Positions 40,501-49,186 are shown, counted from the first letter of the stretch. The stretch: 64,000 bases of DNA from Halomicronema sp. CCY15110 (GCF_016888165.1 NZ_JACSWC010000395.1:1-64000), one strand, 5' to 3'. Notes: a model not told the origin generated them from the letters alone. Made by a program: numbers and translations.

Positions 40501-43500
40501 CCTCGCCTTCGGTAATGGCGAACTCGTTAGTGATAATTTCGGGCGCGTCGTTGACGCCATTGACGGTGCCGCCGCCCGTGGCCGTGGCGGTGTTGTCGCC
40601 GTCGGTGACGCTGATGTTATAGCTGGGAGCGGTTTCAGTGCCGTCGTTTTCAAAGAAGACGCGACCCAGGTTGATGTCATTCTGAGTGAATGTCGTGACT
40701 GGGTTGGCATTACCAACCAGGAAGAAGTCGCCCCCTTGCACATTGGAGACGGTGAATTCGAGGTCGCGATCGTCAAAATCGCCATCGGTGGCTCTAATGA
40801 TCAATCGGCTGATCGTAACGTTGCCATCTTCTTGCACGGTAAAGCCGGGCAAGATGCCGTCACTCGGCTCAAAAACGACAGGCGTTGCCGTGGGGTCAAC
40901 CGGCTCTAAGAAAACGGGGGTATCGTTGACCTCCGTAAAGGTGACATTGCCTGCCACAGTCGTTTCAGCGGCAACAACCGCATCTTGATCATTAGCCGTA
41001 ATGCTAAAGATGGGGGCCGTTTCACCGTCATAAAGGAAGGTCACATCCCCATTGACGATATCGGAGCGATTGAAGGTGATGCCGTCGGTCGCGTCGGTAT
41101 CACCGGCAAAGATAAAGCTACCGGCATTGGCTCCCTTAATGGTGAACTCAATGTCGGGGGCTGGGGTCGCCGCATCGATATCGATCGCATCCAACACCTT
41201 CGTGGTGACCAGTAACTCTTCCCCTTCAGTCACCACAAAGTTGTTCTTTAAGATAATGGGCGGGTCATTGACCGTCGCACCGATCGCCCCGGTGATAGTC
41301 TGCGGCGGCGACGATAGGCCCTCACCATCCGTTACGGTCACGGTGTAAACCGGGGCAATTTCCGTGCCGTCATGCTGGAAGAAGACGCCCCCAGCGTTCA
41401 CCTGGGCCAGCGTAAAGCTCGTACTCGCGACCCCACTGACAATAAAGTTGCCGCCTTCAATATTCGTCAGGGCAAAAGTCAGATTAGCGGCCCCTGACTC
41501 TTCATCGGTGGCCCCCAGGTTGGCACTGGTGATGGCCACCTGGCCACCTTCATCCACCGTGATGGGCGTCAGCGCATCAACGGGGTCAACCGTCAACGGC
41601 GTGCCATCTAAAACCGGTGCATCATTCACCGCCGTGAAATCGGCAATGTTACCCGCCGCTTTGTCCGTCAAGCCGCCCGGATCTTTTACTTCAACGGTGA
41701 AGGTGGGCTCACCGTCATCGTTGGCATTCTCATATAAGAAGGTGACCTTGCCCTGGAAAATATCGGACAGGGTAAAGGTCGGGTTAGCAACCCCGTTGAG
41801 CAGAAAACTACCGGCATCAGTTCCGGTAATCGTGAAGGTGAGATCAGCCGGATTGGTATTGTCTTCGTCGATCGCGTTCAACACGTTGCCATCGATCAAG
41901 AGTTCCTGATCTTCCACCACAGTGAAGTTATTAACCGTGATTTCGGGCGCATCATTGACCGGGATAACGATGCCGCCGCCCGTAGCGGTGGCAGTGCTGT
42001 CGCCATCGGTGACGCTGATGTCATAGCTAGGAGCAGTTACCGTGCCGTCATTCACAAAGAGGACACGGCCCAGGTTGATGTCGCCTTGGGTAAAGGTGGT
42101 GACTGGAGTGGTGCTGCCCACTAAGCGGAAGCTGCCCCCTGCCACATTGGAGACGGTGAAGGTGAGGTCGCGATCGTCAAAGTCGCCATCGGTCGCCCGA
42201 ATAATCAGGCGATTAATCGCGACGTTGCCGCCCTCTTGCACGGTAAAGTCAGGCAAGATGCCGTCGCTAAGTTCAAACACGACCGGCGTCACCGCTGGGT
42301 TGACCGGCTCCAAGAAGACTGGCGTGTCGTTGACTTCAGTAAAGTTAACGCTGCCAGCAACGGTGGTTTCAGCTGCACCACCGGCATCTTGGTCGTTGGC
42401 CGTGATGCTAAAGACGGGCGCAGTTTCACCGTCATACAGGAAGGACACATTGCCCGCCACAATGTCGGCACGAGTAAAGGTGGTGGCGGCAACGCCACCA
42501 ACCAAGAAACTACCCGCATTCGCACCGGTAATGGTGAATTGGATATCAGGCGCAGGGGTTGCTGCATCAACATCGATCGCATCCAACACGCTCGTCGTAA
42601 CCAGGAGTTCTTCCCCTTCCACGACATCGAAGTCATTCACCAAAATGAGCGGCGGATCATTAACCGTCGCGCCGATCGCCCCAGTGATGGTCTGCGGCGG
42701 CGACGATAGGCCATCGCCATCCGTTACGGTCACGGTGTAAACCGGGGCAATCTCCGTGCCGTCATGCTGGAAGAACACCGCCCCCGCATTTACCCGAGCC
42801 AGCGTAAAGCTCGTACTCACGACCCCATTGACAATAAAGTCGCCGCCTTCAATATTCGTCAGGGTAAAAGTCAGATTAGCGGCCCCTGACTCTTCATCGG
42901 TGGCCCCCAGGTTGGCGCTGGTGATGGCCACCTGACCACCTTCATCCACCGTGATGGGCGTCAGCGCATCAACAGGGTCAACCGTCAACGGCGTGCCATC
43001 TAAAACCGGCGCATCATTCACCGCAGTAAAGTCAACGATATTGCCCGCCGCAATGTCGGTTAGAGCGGTCGGCGTAGTATCGTCAGCCAGCTTAATCGTA
43101 AAGCTGGGGGCACCGGCATCGTTGGCATTCTCATATAAGAAGGTGACCTTGCCCTGGAAGATATCGGACAGGGTAAAGGTCGGGCTGGCAACCCCGTTGA
43201 GCAAGAAGCTGCCCGCATCGGTACCGGTGATGGTGAAGGTGAGGTCAGCCGCGAGCGTGTCGTCGTCGATCGCATTCAACACGCTGCCATCAACTTTGAG
43301 GACCTGATCTTCCACCACGGTGAAGCTATTGACCGTGATATCGGGGCGATCGGCAACGGGCGCAATCCCCACGTTGTAGACCAGCGCTTGAAAGCCGCCA
43401 TCGCCATCGGAGACCTGTAACGTAAAGGTATCGTCGTTAAAGGTCGCGCCATCCCCATCGCCATCAAAGTTGTCGTCAGGCGTATAGGTAAAGTTTTGCA

Positions 43501-46500
43501 GGCCATTGCCCGTGCTCGCCCCCAACGCCAGTGAGCCATTGCTGGGACCAGAGATAATATTCCAGGTCAGGGTATCTTGGGTGCCAACATCGCTCGCTTT
43601 GACGGTGAAATCGAAGGGGGTATCTTCAGTGACGGGGCCTAAATTAGTGGGTGATGCCGCTGGATCGACCAGGACCGGAGCGACATTCGCGACCTCAATC
43701 TCAGTCGTAAAGGCATCAGTGGCTCCCTCGGCATCAGTCACGGTGACTTTGACCGAATAGGTGCCCGTGCCCTCATCTAAGTAGGTGTGCGAGAGCCCGG
43801 CAAAGGAAACAGTAGTCTGATCCGTATTCGTAAAGATGATGGCGTCAGTATCGTTGAACGTTTCAACGGTGCCGTCACCCCAGTCCACGGTGATGGAATG
43901 AACGTCGTCTAAATCGACCTCGGTGGAGTTGTCGATATCATCAAAGCTGCCGCTAAGGGTGACGGTATCGCCTTCATTAATGCTGGTGACATCAGGCGTG
44001 ACCGCGAGGTTGATCGGCGCATCATTTACCGGGTTGACATTGACCCCAACGCTGGCAAACGAGATGCCGCCGTCCTCATCAATGACCTTAACGATAAAGT
44101 TGTCACCCCCAAAATAATCCGGGTCAGGCGTGTAAGAGAGGGTCTGAGTGTCCCCCGTGCCAGTGGTCACAAAGCTAGCGGTGCCCTGAGTCGGCGCGGT
44201 ATCGATACTCCAGGTAAAGGTCTCAGAACTGATATCCGACGCTGTCAGGGTCAGCGTGCCTGCATCGTCTTCATCGATGGTGAGGAAGCTACTGGCCGGC
44301 GTCACTTCAGGCGGCGTGTTATCAATGGTGATCGACTTAGTGGCGATCGCCGTCTTGCCAAAGCTATCGACCACGGTGGCCGTGATCGAGGCGGCACCAT
44401 TGATGTTGAACTCATGACCCGTGTTGAAGGAATAAGTTTGGGTCTTAGTATTGAACTTTAAATCTGACGAATTTAAGACTGTCGGGGTCGTGCCGTCGTT
44501 CCAGTCGATAGTGACGGTAAAGGTGTCACCGACATCCGGATCGACAAAACTGCCGCTGAGGGTGATGGACTCACCTTCGTCGATGGTGGCAGCGGACGTG
44601 GCTAGCTTGAAATTGCTCGGGGCATCCGCCACGGGTGTCACATTAGCGGTGAAGGCGATCGTGCTCGTGCCGCCATCGCCATCATCCACCTTGATTTCAA
44701 AGGTTTCACTACCGTTGAAATTAGCCAGCGGCGTGTAGGTGAAAAACTGTGTCGCTGCTGCTCCCGCAGGGGGCGTAAGGGTACCGCCCGACGATGGCGC
44801 GGTGACACTCCAGGTAAACGGATCGGCAGCCCCGGCTGGGTCAGTGGCCGTGAGAAAGAAGCTCTTAGTGCCATCTTCGGCTAGAGAAAACGTCGGGGTA
44901 ATGGAAGGGGTAACGGTGGGAGCCACATTCACCACCGAAATATTCCGAATTTCGGTGTCAGTCAGACCACCAGAGTCAGTGACTTCGACTGAAATATTAC
45001 CCGCTGTGAACGCCGTATCATCGGCATAGGAATGGGAAGCTGAGAAGGCCCCACTGCTATTCGCCGACACTGTGCTCGTTTTGCCATCCCCCCAAGTAAT
45101 TTCAACCGTCGCGGTATCGTTAATATCGGGGTCGTCAATTTGCCCCGTCAGAGTAAAGGTTTGCCCTTCGCTGACCGTCCCAGGTGCGCTGAGGCTGGTG
45201 ATCGTGGGAGCCTCATTGACATCGGTCACCTGCACAAAGACTGATTCGGTGTCCGTGTCAGCGCCATTGGTGGCCGAAACGGTCAGCTCATAGTTTTGCG
45301 GAAAAGTCTCGAAGTCGAGGTCATCGGCATCGTTGACTGTGATTGCACCTGTCGTCCCATCGATCGCAAACGCTAACGTGCCATCACTATCATTGTCAGG
45401 ATTACCACCCGTAATCTCCCAGGTGTCGACTGTCACAGCATTATCAATGGCGACGGTGCCCACCACGTCGCCATTATTGGCTAGCTCAGATACAGGAAAT
45501 AGCTGGGCGGCTGTAATCTGCGGCGGCACGTCAAGTTGAATCGTGATACCAGCGGTGGCGTTAGCCGTTTGCTGAAAGCCCGTGCCATCGACCGCAAAGT
45601 AGTAAATGACCCCATTCTGCGCTTCAAAGCTCGCGCTGGTGGTCTGGCTACCCGAGGCGCTCAAATCGTCGGCAACACGAGTCAGACTCCCAAAGGTAAA
45701 GGTGGGATCAGTCGCAGCGATCGTGCTGCTATATACCGCCAGGGCAGTGCCAATGGTGCTGCCCTCAGTGTTCACGTTGACTAGGCCATCCACATTAGAG
45801 GTCCAAGTCCACCAGACGGAGTCGTTGGAAAGATTGTTCGCCCCCGGAGTCGTATCGTGAATCGGCTCACCGACCTGGTTATTCGCCAGGGCGTTGCCAA
45901 TTGCATCGGGCGTACCTGGCGTGAGGGCGATCGCATTTTGAATATCATTATTGGCCGCCAAGATGCCGGGATAGGTGGATACGGCGGCAGCGGTGAGGAG
46001 ATTGCGCCGCTCGACTTCGCCCCAAAAGGCGTCGAGAGTCCAGTTGCCGCCGCGATCGGCGTGGCCAAGCAAGTGAGTGGATGCAGCAATATTGGCGTGG
46101 GTCAGCGTATGGATGGCAGACAAGAACTCAGTGCCAGCATCGCCCGCGGCGACCTGGCAACCGTAAAAGTGGATATCCTTAACGGACGTCTGGGCCGTCC
46201 ACTGTTGAAGGCGATCGCGATAACGCGGCAACGTTGACAAGCTGAGTTCCGCATTGCCCAACCAGAGCTGCCCCGGCGCACCGTGAGCCACCACAAAGAC
46301 CTCGGTCGCATCGGCACGGGCCTGCAGAGCCGCAGCAATGTACGCCACACCATCACTATCGGGAGGCAAAATCAAGGTTTCCGCATCGAGGGCAATTCCG
46401 GTAGCTAGCTGCAAAGGAGCCTCAATACCCGCATCAACAAAAACAATAGACTTCGTTTTATTCGCCATGATTCGCATCCCAAAAAAATCTACAACCTGCA

Positions 46501-46537
46501 CACCGAACCCACTCTTTTTACTCAAACGCTTACTCAT
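34577..46537 (-). CDS. Giant DUF4347-cadherin/CSPG-repeat surface protein (about 3986 residues)
   Basis: Possible starts are ATG 46537, 46477 and 46468 (MANKTKSIVFVDAG); the last gives a typical DUF4347 N-terminus. Order: DUF4347 (about 25-190: VFVVAHGAPGQLWLGN, IHFYGCQVAAGDAGTEF, STHLLGHADRGGNWTLDAF); a PPC-like jelly roll (about 195-340); a cadherin domain (DLDFETFPQNYELTV); alternating PKD-like (VEITWGDGKTSTV) and tandem-95-like domains; twenty CSPG-type repeats; three or four VCBS/tandem-95 domains; five C-terminal NPDV repeats. DUF4347 marks many giant cyanobacterial exported proteins. No classical signal peptide is seen. A 464-residue block (CSPG repeats 1-4) is tandemly duplicated. Probably a secreted Ca2+-binding adhesin or matrix filament; paralogue of the gene at 26051. 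Confidence 0.87.
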   Translation of the reverse strand: MSKRLSKKSGFGVQVVDFFGMRIMANKTKSIVFVDAGIEAPLQLATGIALDAETLILPPDSDGVAYIAAALQARADATEVFVVAHGAPGQLWLGNAELSLSTLPRYRDRLQQWTAQTSVKDIHFYGCQVAAGDAGTEFLSAIHTLTHANIAASTHLLGHADRGGNWTLDAFWGEVERRNLLTAAAVSTYPGILAANNDIQNAIALTPGTPDAIGNALANNQVGEPIHDTTPGANNLSNDSVWWTWTSNVDGLVNVNTEGSTIGTALAVYSSTIAATDPTFTFGSLTRVADDLSASGSQTTSASFEAQNGVIYYFAVDGTGFQQTANATAGITIQLDVPPQITAAQLFPVSELANNGDVVGTVAIDNAVTVDTWEITGGNPDNDSDGTLAFAIDGTTGAITVNDADDLDFETFPQNYELTVSATNGADTDTESVFVQVTDVNEAPTITSLSAPGTVSEGQTFTLTGQIDDPDINDTATVEITWGDGKTSTVSANSSGAFSASHSYADDTAFTAGNISVEVTDSGGLTDTEIRNISVVNVAPTVTPSITPTFSLAEDGTKSFFLTATDPAGAADPFTWSVTAPSSGGTLTPPAGAAATQFFTYTPLANFNGSETFEIKVDDGDGGTSTIAFTANVTPVADAPSNFKLATSAATIDEGESITLSGSFVDPDVGDTFTVTIDWNDGTTPTVLNSSDLKFNTKTQTYSFNTGHEFNINGAASITATVVDSFGKTAIATKSITIDNTPPEVTPASSFLTIDEDDAGTLTLTASDISSETFTWSIDTAPTQGTASFVTTGTGDTQTLSYTPDPDYFGGDNFIVKVIDEDGGISFASVGVNVNPVNDAPINLAVTPDVTSINEGDTVTLSGSFDDIDNSTEVDLDDVHSITVDWGDGTVETFNDTDAIIFTNTDQTTVSFAGLSHTYLDEGTGTYSVKVTVTDAEGATDAFTTEIEVANVAPVLVDPAASPTNLGPVTEDTPFDFTVKASDVGTQDTLTWNIISGPSNGSLALGASTGNGLQNFTYTPDDNFDGDGDGATFNDDTFTLQVSDGDGGFQALVYNVGIAPVADRPDITVNSFTVVEDQVLKVDGSVLNAIDDDTLAADLTFTITGTDAGSFLLNGVASPTFTLSDIFQGKVTFLYENANDAGAPSFTIKLADDTTPTALTDIAAGNIVDFTAVNDAPVLDGTPLTVDPVDALTPITVDEGGQVAITSANLGATDEESGAANLTFTLTNIEGGDFIVNGVVSTSFTLARVNAGAVFFQHDGTEIAPVYTVTVTDGDGLSSPPQTITGAIGATVNDPPLILVNDFDVVEGEELLVTTSVLDAIDVDAATPAPDIQFTITGANAGSFLVGGVAATTFTRADIVAGNVSFLYDGETAPVFSITANDQDAGGAAETTVAGSVNFTEVNDTPVFLEPVNPAVTPVVFELSDGILPDFTVQEGGNVAINRLIIRATDGDFDDRDLTFTVSNVAGGSFRLVGSTTPVTTFTQGDINLGRVLFVNDGTVTAPSYDISVTDGDSTATATGGGIVIPVNDAPEITVNNFTVVEDQELLIDGNVLNAIDEDNTNPADLTFTITGTDAGSFLLNGVANPTFTLSDIFQGKVTFLYENANDDGEPTFTVEVKDPGGLTDKAAGNIADFTAVNDAPVLDGTPLTVDPVDALTPITVDEGGQVAITSANLGATDEESGAANLTFALTNIEGGNFIVSGVASTSFTLAQVNAGGVFFQHDGTEIAPVYTVTVTDGEGLSSPPQTITGAIGATVNDPPIILKNNFVVTEGEELLVTTKVLDAIDIDAATPAPDIEFTIKGANAGSFIFAGDTDATDGITFNRSDIVNGDVTFLYDGETAPIFSITANDQDAVVAAETTVAGNVTFTEVNDTPVFLEPVDPTATPVVFEPSDGILPGFTVQEDGNVTISRLIIRATDGDFDDRDLEFTVSNVQGGDFFLVGNANPVTTFTQNDINLGRVFFENDGTETAPSYNISVTDGDNTATATGGGTVNGVNDAPEIITNEFAITEGEELVITTDVLNIEDVDSLNSEISITVAGNTGNALVDAAINAAFSATTFTLADVVAGTVTFNYDGEIEPSFSITVEDNRAGVTPTPIALAPVDANITFTPVNDAPTLTISTPIAITEDAAIDITAGLFAVTDAEVAAGLQTSAELEYTVDATTNGTFQIGGKDVTSFTQQDVIDNLVDFVHSGETAPSFTVTLDDNGSPSAEQVTLTVDATDFTFTAVNDIPELVNKNLTVTEGKTVTLTTANLSAIDVETKALDLEFNVTNVVNGNFNKTTFTLLDLVQETVTFTHDDTGETPTDNKAPSFDVTVTDTGADAGAALGDATSPVSTVNVTLIPVNDAPVLTPDSDGVVGGSNDPFAIKEGSTLVLNNPADGFPNITVTDPDTAPEDIEFTASNVTGGFFASITDTKTAITTFTQAQLDGQQIVFRHNGSETQPTFTLEVTDGESTDLENFTATLTTVNDAPEITANTLTIAEDEAVTLTINDLKVVDPESGPANLTYTISNLANGAFFDITDTAFATPLTTFTQQDVIDGEVVFKQGGSNDAPTYTLTAKDNGTPQGISIASDAIIDFTPINDAPELAPATTEGLFAIQQGQKVTIDGATQLSFVDEETFDGTTGDPALLTYSIDAVNKGTFFLNGAALAVSDTFTQQDLNLGSVAFQHDNSEFAPSYTVTVSDNGVPSPVQSTTLEVDLTSTFVNTPDAPTLLANALTIDEGQTFKFTTSNLSAEDLDSPNLDLKFSITNLTNGAFDVDGAAATEFTLRQVVEGLVSFTHDGSDSAPAYDVEVSDGALTSGVESAAIAFNRENDNPTLIGLAADTTTTPNLAAFDFTIKENGILGLGLTQIDAADEVGETAQADLTFEVSNVQGGFFALSTNTTSAITDFTWVQIKDGDIAFKHDGSNVAPAYTLTALDTEGGSTSDDYTGTLTAVNDAPVVTINPLAITEEGTVTIDTSILAVTDEESASSALVYTVDAVTGGEFQVKGTTQTTFTQADVIAGTVTFVDDGLDDNAPTFSLTLTDEAVGVTPAITTTINSDDNPGDPNDLNFAVAANFTPVNDLPTPDPFIINFPTVVEGGTTVVVSGVTAAPGEVQIFVTDEETTNPVELVYTVDSIANANFQVNGSNATTFTQDDIDNNRVTFVHDDSEVAPTFTLSLQDNNGGTGANTLTQTVTPAFQLANEAPELTKNTLSPIEGQEITLTTDNIFASDREDLVTQLTFEITDVAGGTFFLNDVALDTTAAGDNLGEFSIAQVAAGEITFKDDGDETPPSYKVNVIDRDGAALAAPEAATIDLSQFPVNDAPEITVANFPIVEGTLLELDLTILETADVDNAATELTYTVSNLTGGEFLVFDSTATPPALVSTTTFTQQDVIDGEISFQPDKNSEVPPSFTLTVSDGVDGTDTVNVSVASGNITFTPVNDAPVTVADSFTTDEETPLTGLNVTANDTDDSGTALQVTKINGATGPVTTTKGATVEIVSNLINYDPGTAFQSLAVGATDTDTFTYTVEDNDPSGNKSATGTVTITIEGKNDLPTLTTPSLTAATTEGTPITLNALVNSGATDIDFGDVLSISKVTNGTFGAVTFTNETLTYTPGVSLLGGEVETENITFTVSDGNGGTVDGTVEITLTGVNDPPIAVANSGTGFRTTESVAFRTANVLTNDFDPEGGAVTLDSVNTSALRGLLVNNGNGTFNYDPNGVFDALPVGKTRNDTFSYTIKDDQGATASTTVSIQVTGQLSSFLDYEKQLKLGNLAAVAPGNVIDVLPLAQLYDERYYLNQNPDVARLVGSTFSSGFQHFVTSGINEGRNPSVLYNESFYRANNADVRNAIASGALSSGLSHFLTSGHREGRDPSAFFDQSDYLLNNPDVNSAVNSGGLASAFEHYVKFGVDDNRLPALTLFDARFYLNSNPDLVRAGVTQASAFDHFQQFGQFEGRRGSAAYTESSYRGFNPDVANAINSGALPNGFQHFEAAGRFEGRFVLPV
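34580..35230 (-). repeat. C-terminal array of five NPDV repeats (giant protein 2)
   Basis: Five units beginning LYDERYYLNQNPDVARLV and ending FQHFEAAGRFEGR. They align unit by unit, and with the preceding KLxNxAAVAPGxVIDxLPLAQ linker, to the array at 26054-26690. Confidence 0.8.
40545..41940 (-). repeat. 1392-bp tandem duplication, second copy (giant protein 2)
   Basis: Landmarks recur at fixed offset: TCTGCGGCGGCGACGATAGG at 41299 and 42691, and GTGCCATCTAAAACCGG at 41601 and 42993, both exactly 1392 bp (464 codons) apart. Toward the ends the offset grows to 1401-1404 bp through small codon-multiple indels. Encodes CSPG repeats 5-8. Confidence 0.9.
41941..43340 (-). repeat. 1392-bp tandem duplication, first copy (giant protein 2)
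   Basis: Directly adjoins the copy at 40545-41940 and encodes CSPG repeats 1-4. Long stretches are nearly identical in DNA, including synonymous sites, so the duplication is recent or kept alike by gene conversion. Confidence 0.9.
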
Positions 46538-47743
46538 TGATTGCAGCTATCACGCTGCCCAAAGTGTATAAGAGGTTTTCGCAAAGATCACACAAAAAAT
46601 CGCACCCTTAACTCGCTTTCACCCCGGCGATTTTTCTCGCCAGTCAATTCGGATCGCTGCTTTAAACCCACTTTTGCTCCAGAACCTCAGCTACCAACTA
46701 GAACCCATCGGATTGAAAATATCCTTGACATTTTGGCCAATGGCGCAGAGATCTCCGGGGATGACATTACTCAACACGTCCGAAAGAGCACTCAGCATAT
46801 CCGTTACATTCATGCTGTCTTTACATCAGCACAGGCATTCAGTGCCCCTCAGAGTCGTGTCCTCCCACCTTTTAGCGGTCAATGTAAGCTCTATGCAGAG
46901 AGGCTTACACAGACTTGAGGCAATTTTGACTCGCGTTCTATCAACTGGGGATTTCATCAAAAGTTCACAGATGCCATCAACCAACGTGATGATACCCACG
47001 ATGTTATTTAAAACACTCACCTCTTGCTGGCATTTGTTACAAATCCTTTTTTTTTGAAAGTCTGTATACAGAAAAAAAGGACGACTGTCTAATTTTTGTT
47101 GGCGAGTCGATCGCGTGATTTTTATCGCGAATGGACAAGAGGGGAACCAAGCATAATTCAGCCAAAGGCAATTCCCGGAAATTTTTAACAGACCTTAACA
47201 AAGGACGGTTGATGATATTTCACGACGTAGCGATTTTTGGCGAAAAGTTATTATCTAGATTTTGGCTAGCAATAACTGATGCGGAGATGGACGGATTTAA
47301 ATATTTTTAGCGTTTTCTTACAGTCTGGTAATCAGGCTGAGGTTCAAGCCCGCAAGTTAGAGTTGATTTATCAGCGTGACATCGCCAAGTTTTGGGAATG
47401 GATGAATTGACTGATTATTGTCGATCGCTGAGCGTAGAAGACGTTTTTTTATCATTGCTAAAAACGACACTAATAGAGTATCTGTCGGCCTTTAGGAGGT
47501 GAGAGTCCCCAAATATAGCGTTGGACTGGATATCTGTGCTGTGAGGATCTGGCTGGGGCGCAGCCATAAATGTTGAAGGTAGCGACACTCCAGTGAAGAC
47601 ATTCGGGGGCGATCGCGGCTCGCGACTCACCGGTTCTGACTGGTGGCTGGCGACCTCAGAAAAGGCTTGCAAGGATAGGCTGTAATGAGCGAAATGTTGC
47701 TACCTTCGCAATGTTGTCTTTAGTCGGTAGTGGGAAAACGCTG
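46538..47743. other. 1.2 kb spacer upstream of giant gene 2
   Basis: Short frames here show no domain or coding bias that I can recognise. The region is AT-rich with runs of T and A (about 47045-47090), has few HIP1 octamers, and contains a small inverted repeat TGTAAGC ... GCTTACA near 46882-46909. It should contain the promoter of the giant gene and the leader of the HAD gene. Confidence 0.45.
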
Positions 47744-48400
47744 ATGATCATCCCCCAGGCGCTGATTTTTGATATGGATGGGCTGATGCTCAATAGCGAA
47801 CCGCTGTATCAACAGGCGTGGCAAGCGGCAGCCCAGGATTTGGGATTTACGCTGGAAGCAGAGCTGTATCTCAGTTTGGTGGGTCGCAGTAGCGAAGAGA
47901 CCGACCGTCTGTTTGGGCAAATGTATGGCGATCAATTTCCGGTGCAGGCGTTTAATGACCGTTGGGAAGAGCAGTGGCGATCGCTCGTTCAACAGCAGGG
48001 GATACCACTACAGCCGGGACTACTGCCCTTGCTGGATTGGGTCGAACAACAGGGCCTTCCCAAAGCCATCGGGACATCAAGTAACGCGGCGGAAGCGGAG
48101 TTGTGTTTAGGGCTGGCGGGCATTCGCGATCGCTTCGCGGCCATTGTGACCGCCGATCAAGTCACAGCAGGGAAACCAGCCCCGGATATTTTTCTCGCGG
48201 CGGCCGCCCAGTTGGGGATGCGGCCCGCACAATGTTTAGTACTGGAAGATTCGAATGCTGGGGTACAGGCCGCTGCAGCGGCTGGTATACCTGTCGTGAT
48301 GGTGCCCGATTTGCAGTCGCCGACCGCTGCTTCCCAGGCGATCGCTCAGCAAATATTTGCGTCCCTACACGAAGTTTTGACCTGGTTGCGGGGTCTCTAG
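47744..48400 (+). CDS. HAD family phosphatase (beta-phosphoglucomutase-like)
   Basis: I chose the ATG at 47744, which gives a start close to the catalytic strand (ALIFDMDGLMLNSEP); the frame extends to 47711. The product is 218 residues with all HAD motifs: DMDG nucleophile loop, TSSN (motif II), K in TAGKPAPDIF (motif III), VLEDSNAGVQAA (motif IV), and a helical cap between motifs I and II. The LNSEPLY start of the cap matches the beta-phosphoglucomutase/phosphoglycolate-like subfamily. The substrate is not readable. Its end overlaps the convergent DUF2949 gene by 36 bp. Confidence 0.9.
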   Translation: MIIPQALIFDMDGLMLNSEPLYQQAWQAAAQDLGFTLEAELYLSLVGRSSEETDRLFGQMYGDQFPVQAFNDRWEEQWRSLVQQQGIPLQPGLLPLLDWVEQQGLPKAIGTSSNAAEAELCLGLAGIRDRFAAIVTADQVTAGKPAPDIFLAAAAQLGMRPAQCLVLEDSNAGVQAAAAAGIPVVMVPDLQSPTAASQAIAQQIFASLHEVLTWLRGL

Positions 48401-48571
48401 CCAGTCAAAAAGTTGGTCTAACTGTTCTGTCGTGATCAGACCGTACTTCCACAGCGCAATCGGTAGCAGATTTGGCAAGGCCCCAGCTTGGCGGACAGCC
48501 AATGCGATCGCGTCCTCTGACAAGCCCATCTCTTTTTCCAAATATTCGATTAAGCGGGCTTGGGTGGTCAT
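48365..48571 (-). CDS. DUF2949 family small protein
   Basis: The product is 68 residues. The sequence LIEYLEKEMGLSEDAIALAVR followed by LLPIALWKYGLITTEQLDQLFDWLE is the pattern of DUF2949, a small helical family found mainly in cyanobacteria with no known role. The last 12 codons overlap the 3' end of the HAD gene on the other strand. Confidence 0.85.
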   Translation of the reverse strand: MTTQARLIEYLEKEMGLSEDAIALAVRQAGALPNLLPIALWKYGLITTEQLDQLFDWLETPQPGQNFV

Positions 48572-49186
48572 TGGGGTAAATTAAGTGCGATTGACTGCTG
48601 ATGGTTAACGTAGTGTAGCTATGAAATGAAACTTTGAGTAGCCACTTTCGAAGGATTTCGCCGCGATCGCGAAAGAAATTCCAAATGATCCATCAGAAGT
48701 GCTATGGCATGGGGATTGCATAAGTTGGAACAGCCGAGACGGCTGTTCACTGGCAGGGCCTGTATTGATTGGCCAGAGCGGGATTCATCTAATTCTGATC
48801 CCTAAGAGTTGGCGAGAAGGTTGAACGAGGCTGCCGACGGCTGAACAAAATTTTCTGCGGGAGGCTGGACTCAGTCCTGGTATATCTCACTGGGCGCTCA
48901 CCCTTCCGCAATCAGGGTGAGTGCTCAGTGGGAGTGATGGCGATCCCTCCTGACGTGGCCGATTAGTGGGGCGGGGTCGCCTCAGAAGCTGACCGACTTT
49001 GTTTCACAGAGTTCAGGGCCTCTAAAAGCGTTGTTCTTGACCTCCTGAGAATCCCAATACCGGGCTTTGCAGCATTCACCCGCTGCGGGCTCTCTGCTAA
49101 AAGGTTTGTGTTGCGGCGCATTTCTGGTGTAATGGGCACGAGTCGCGTTTAGAAATTACCGATGCCGTTGCGCTGGGGTAACACCA
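48572..49186. other. Spacer upstream of the sugar ABC operon
   Basis: No gene supported. It contains a long imperfect hairpin (48887-48932, listed separately) and the leader of the ABC operon. No binding-protein gene is present here, where one might be expected. Confidence 0.45.
48887..48932. other. Long imperfect hairpin in the ABC operon leader, possible RNA element
   Basis: TCACTGGGCGCTCACCCT pairs with AGGGTGAGTGCTCAGTGG (18 positions, three G:T or mismatched) around a loop of about 9 bases. It lies about 255 bp upstream of the first permease gene, with no T tract. It could be a terminator, attenuator or small RNA; it matches no RNA family that I recognise. Confidence 0.4.

Noticed and set aside
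28287-42740. Many plus-strand frames of 60-230 codons opposite the giant genes (for example 28287-28889 and 42042-42740)
   Set aside because: They repeat with the CSPG domains and are rich in Ser, Thr and Val, as expected for antisense of repeated GAT/GGC/ACC codons.
46541-47057. Two overlapping plus-strand frames (125 and 127 codons) upstream of giant gene 2
   Set aside because: They overlap each other in different frames, and show no ribosome site, domain or coding bias.
47341-47400. GGTTCAAGCCC stretch as a possible tRNA T-arm
   Set aside because: No acceptor stem, D-arm or anticodon arm can be drawn around it.
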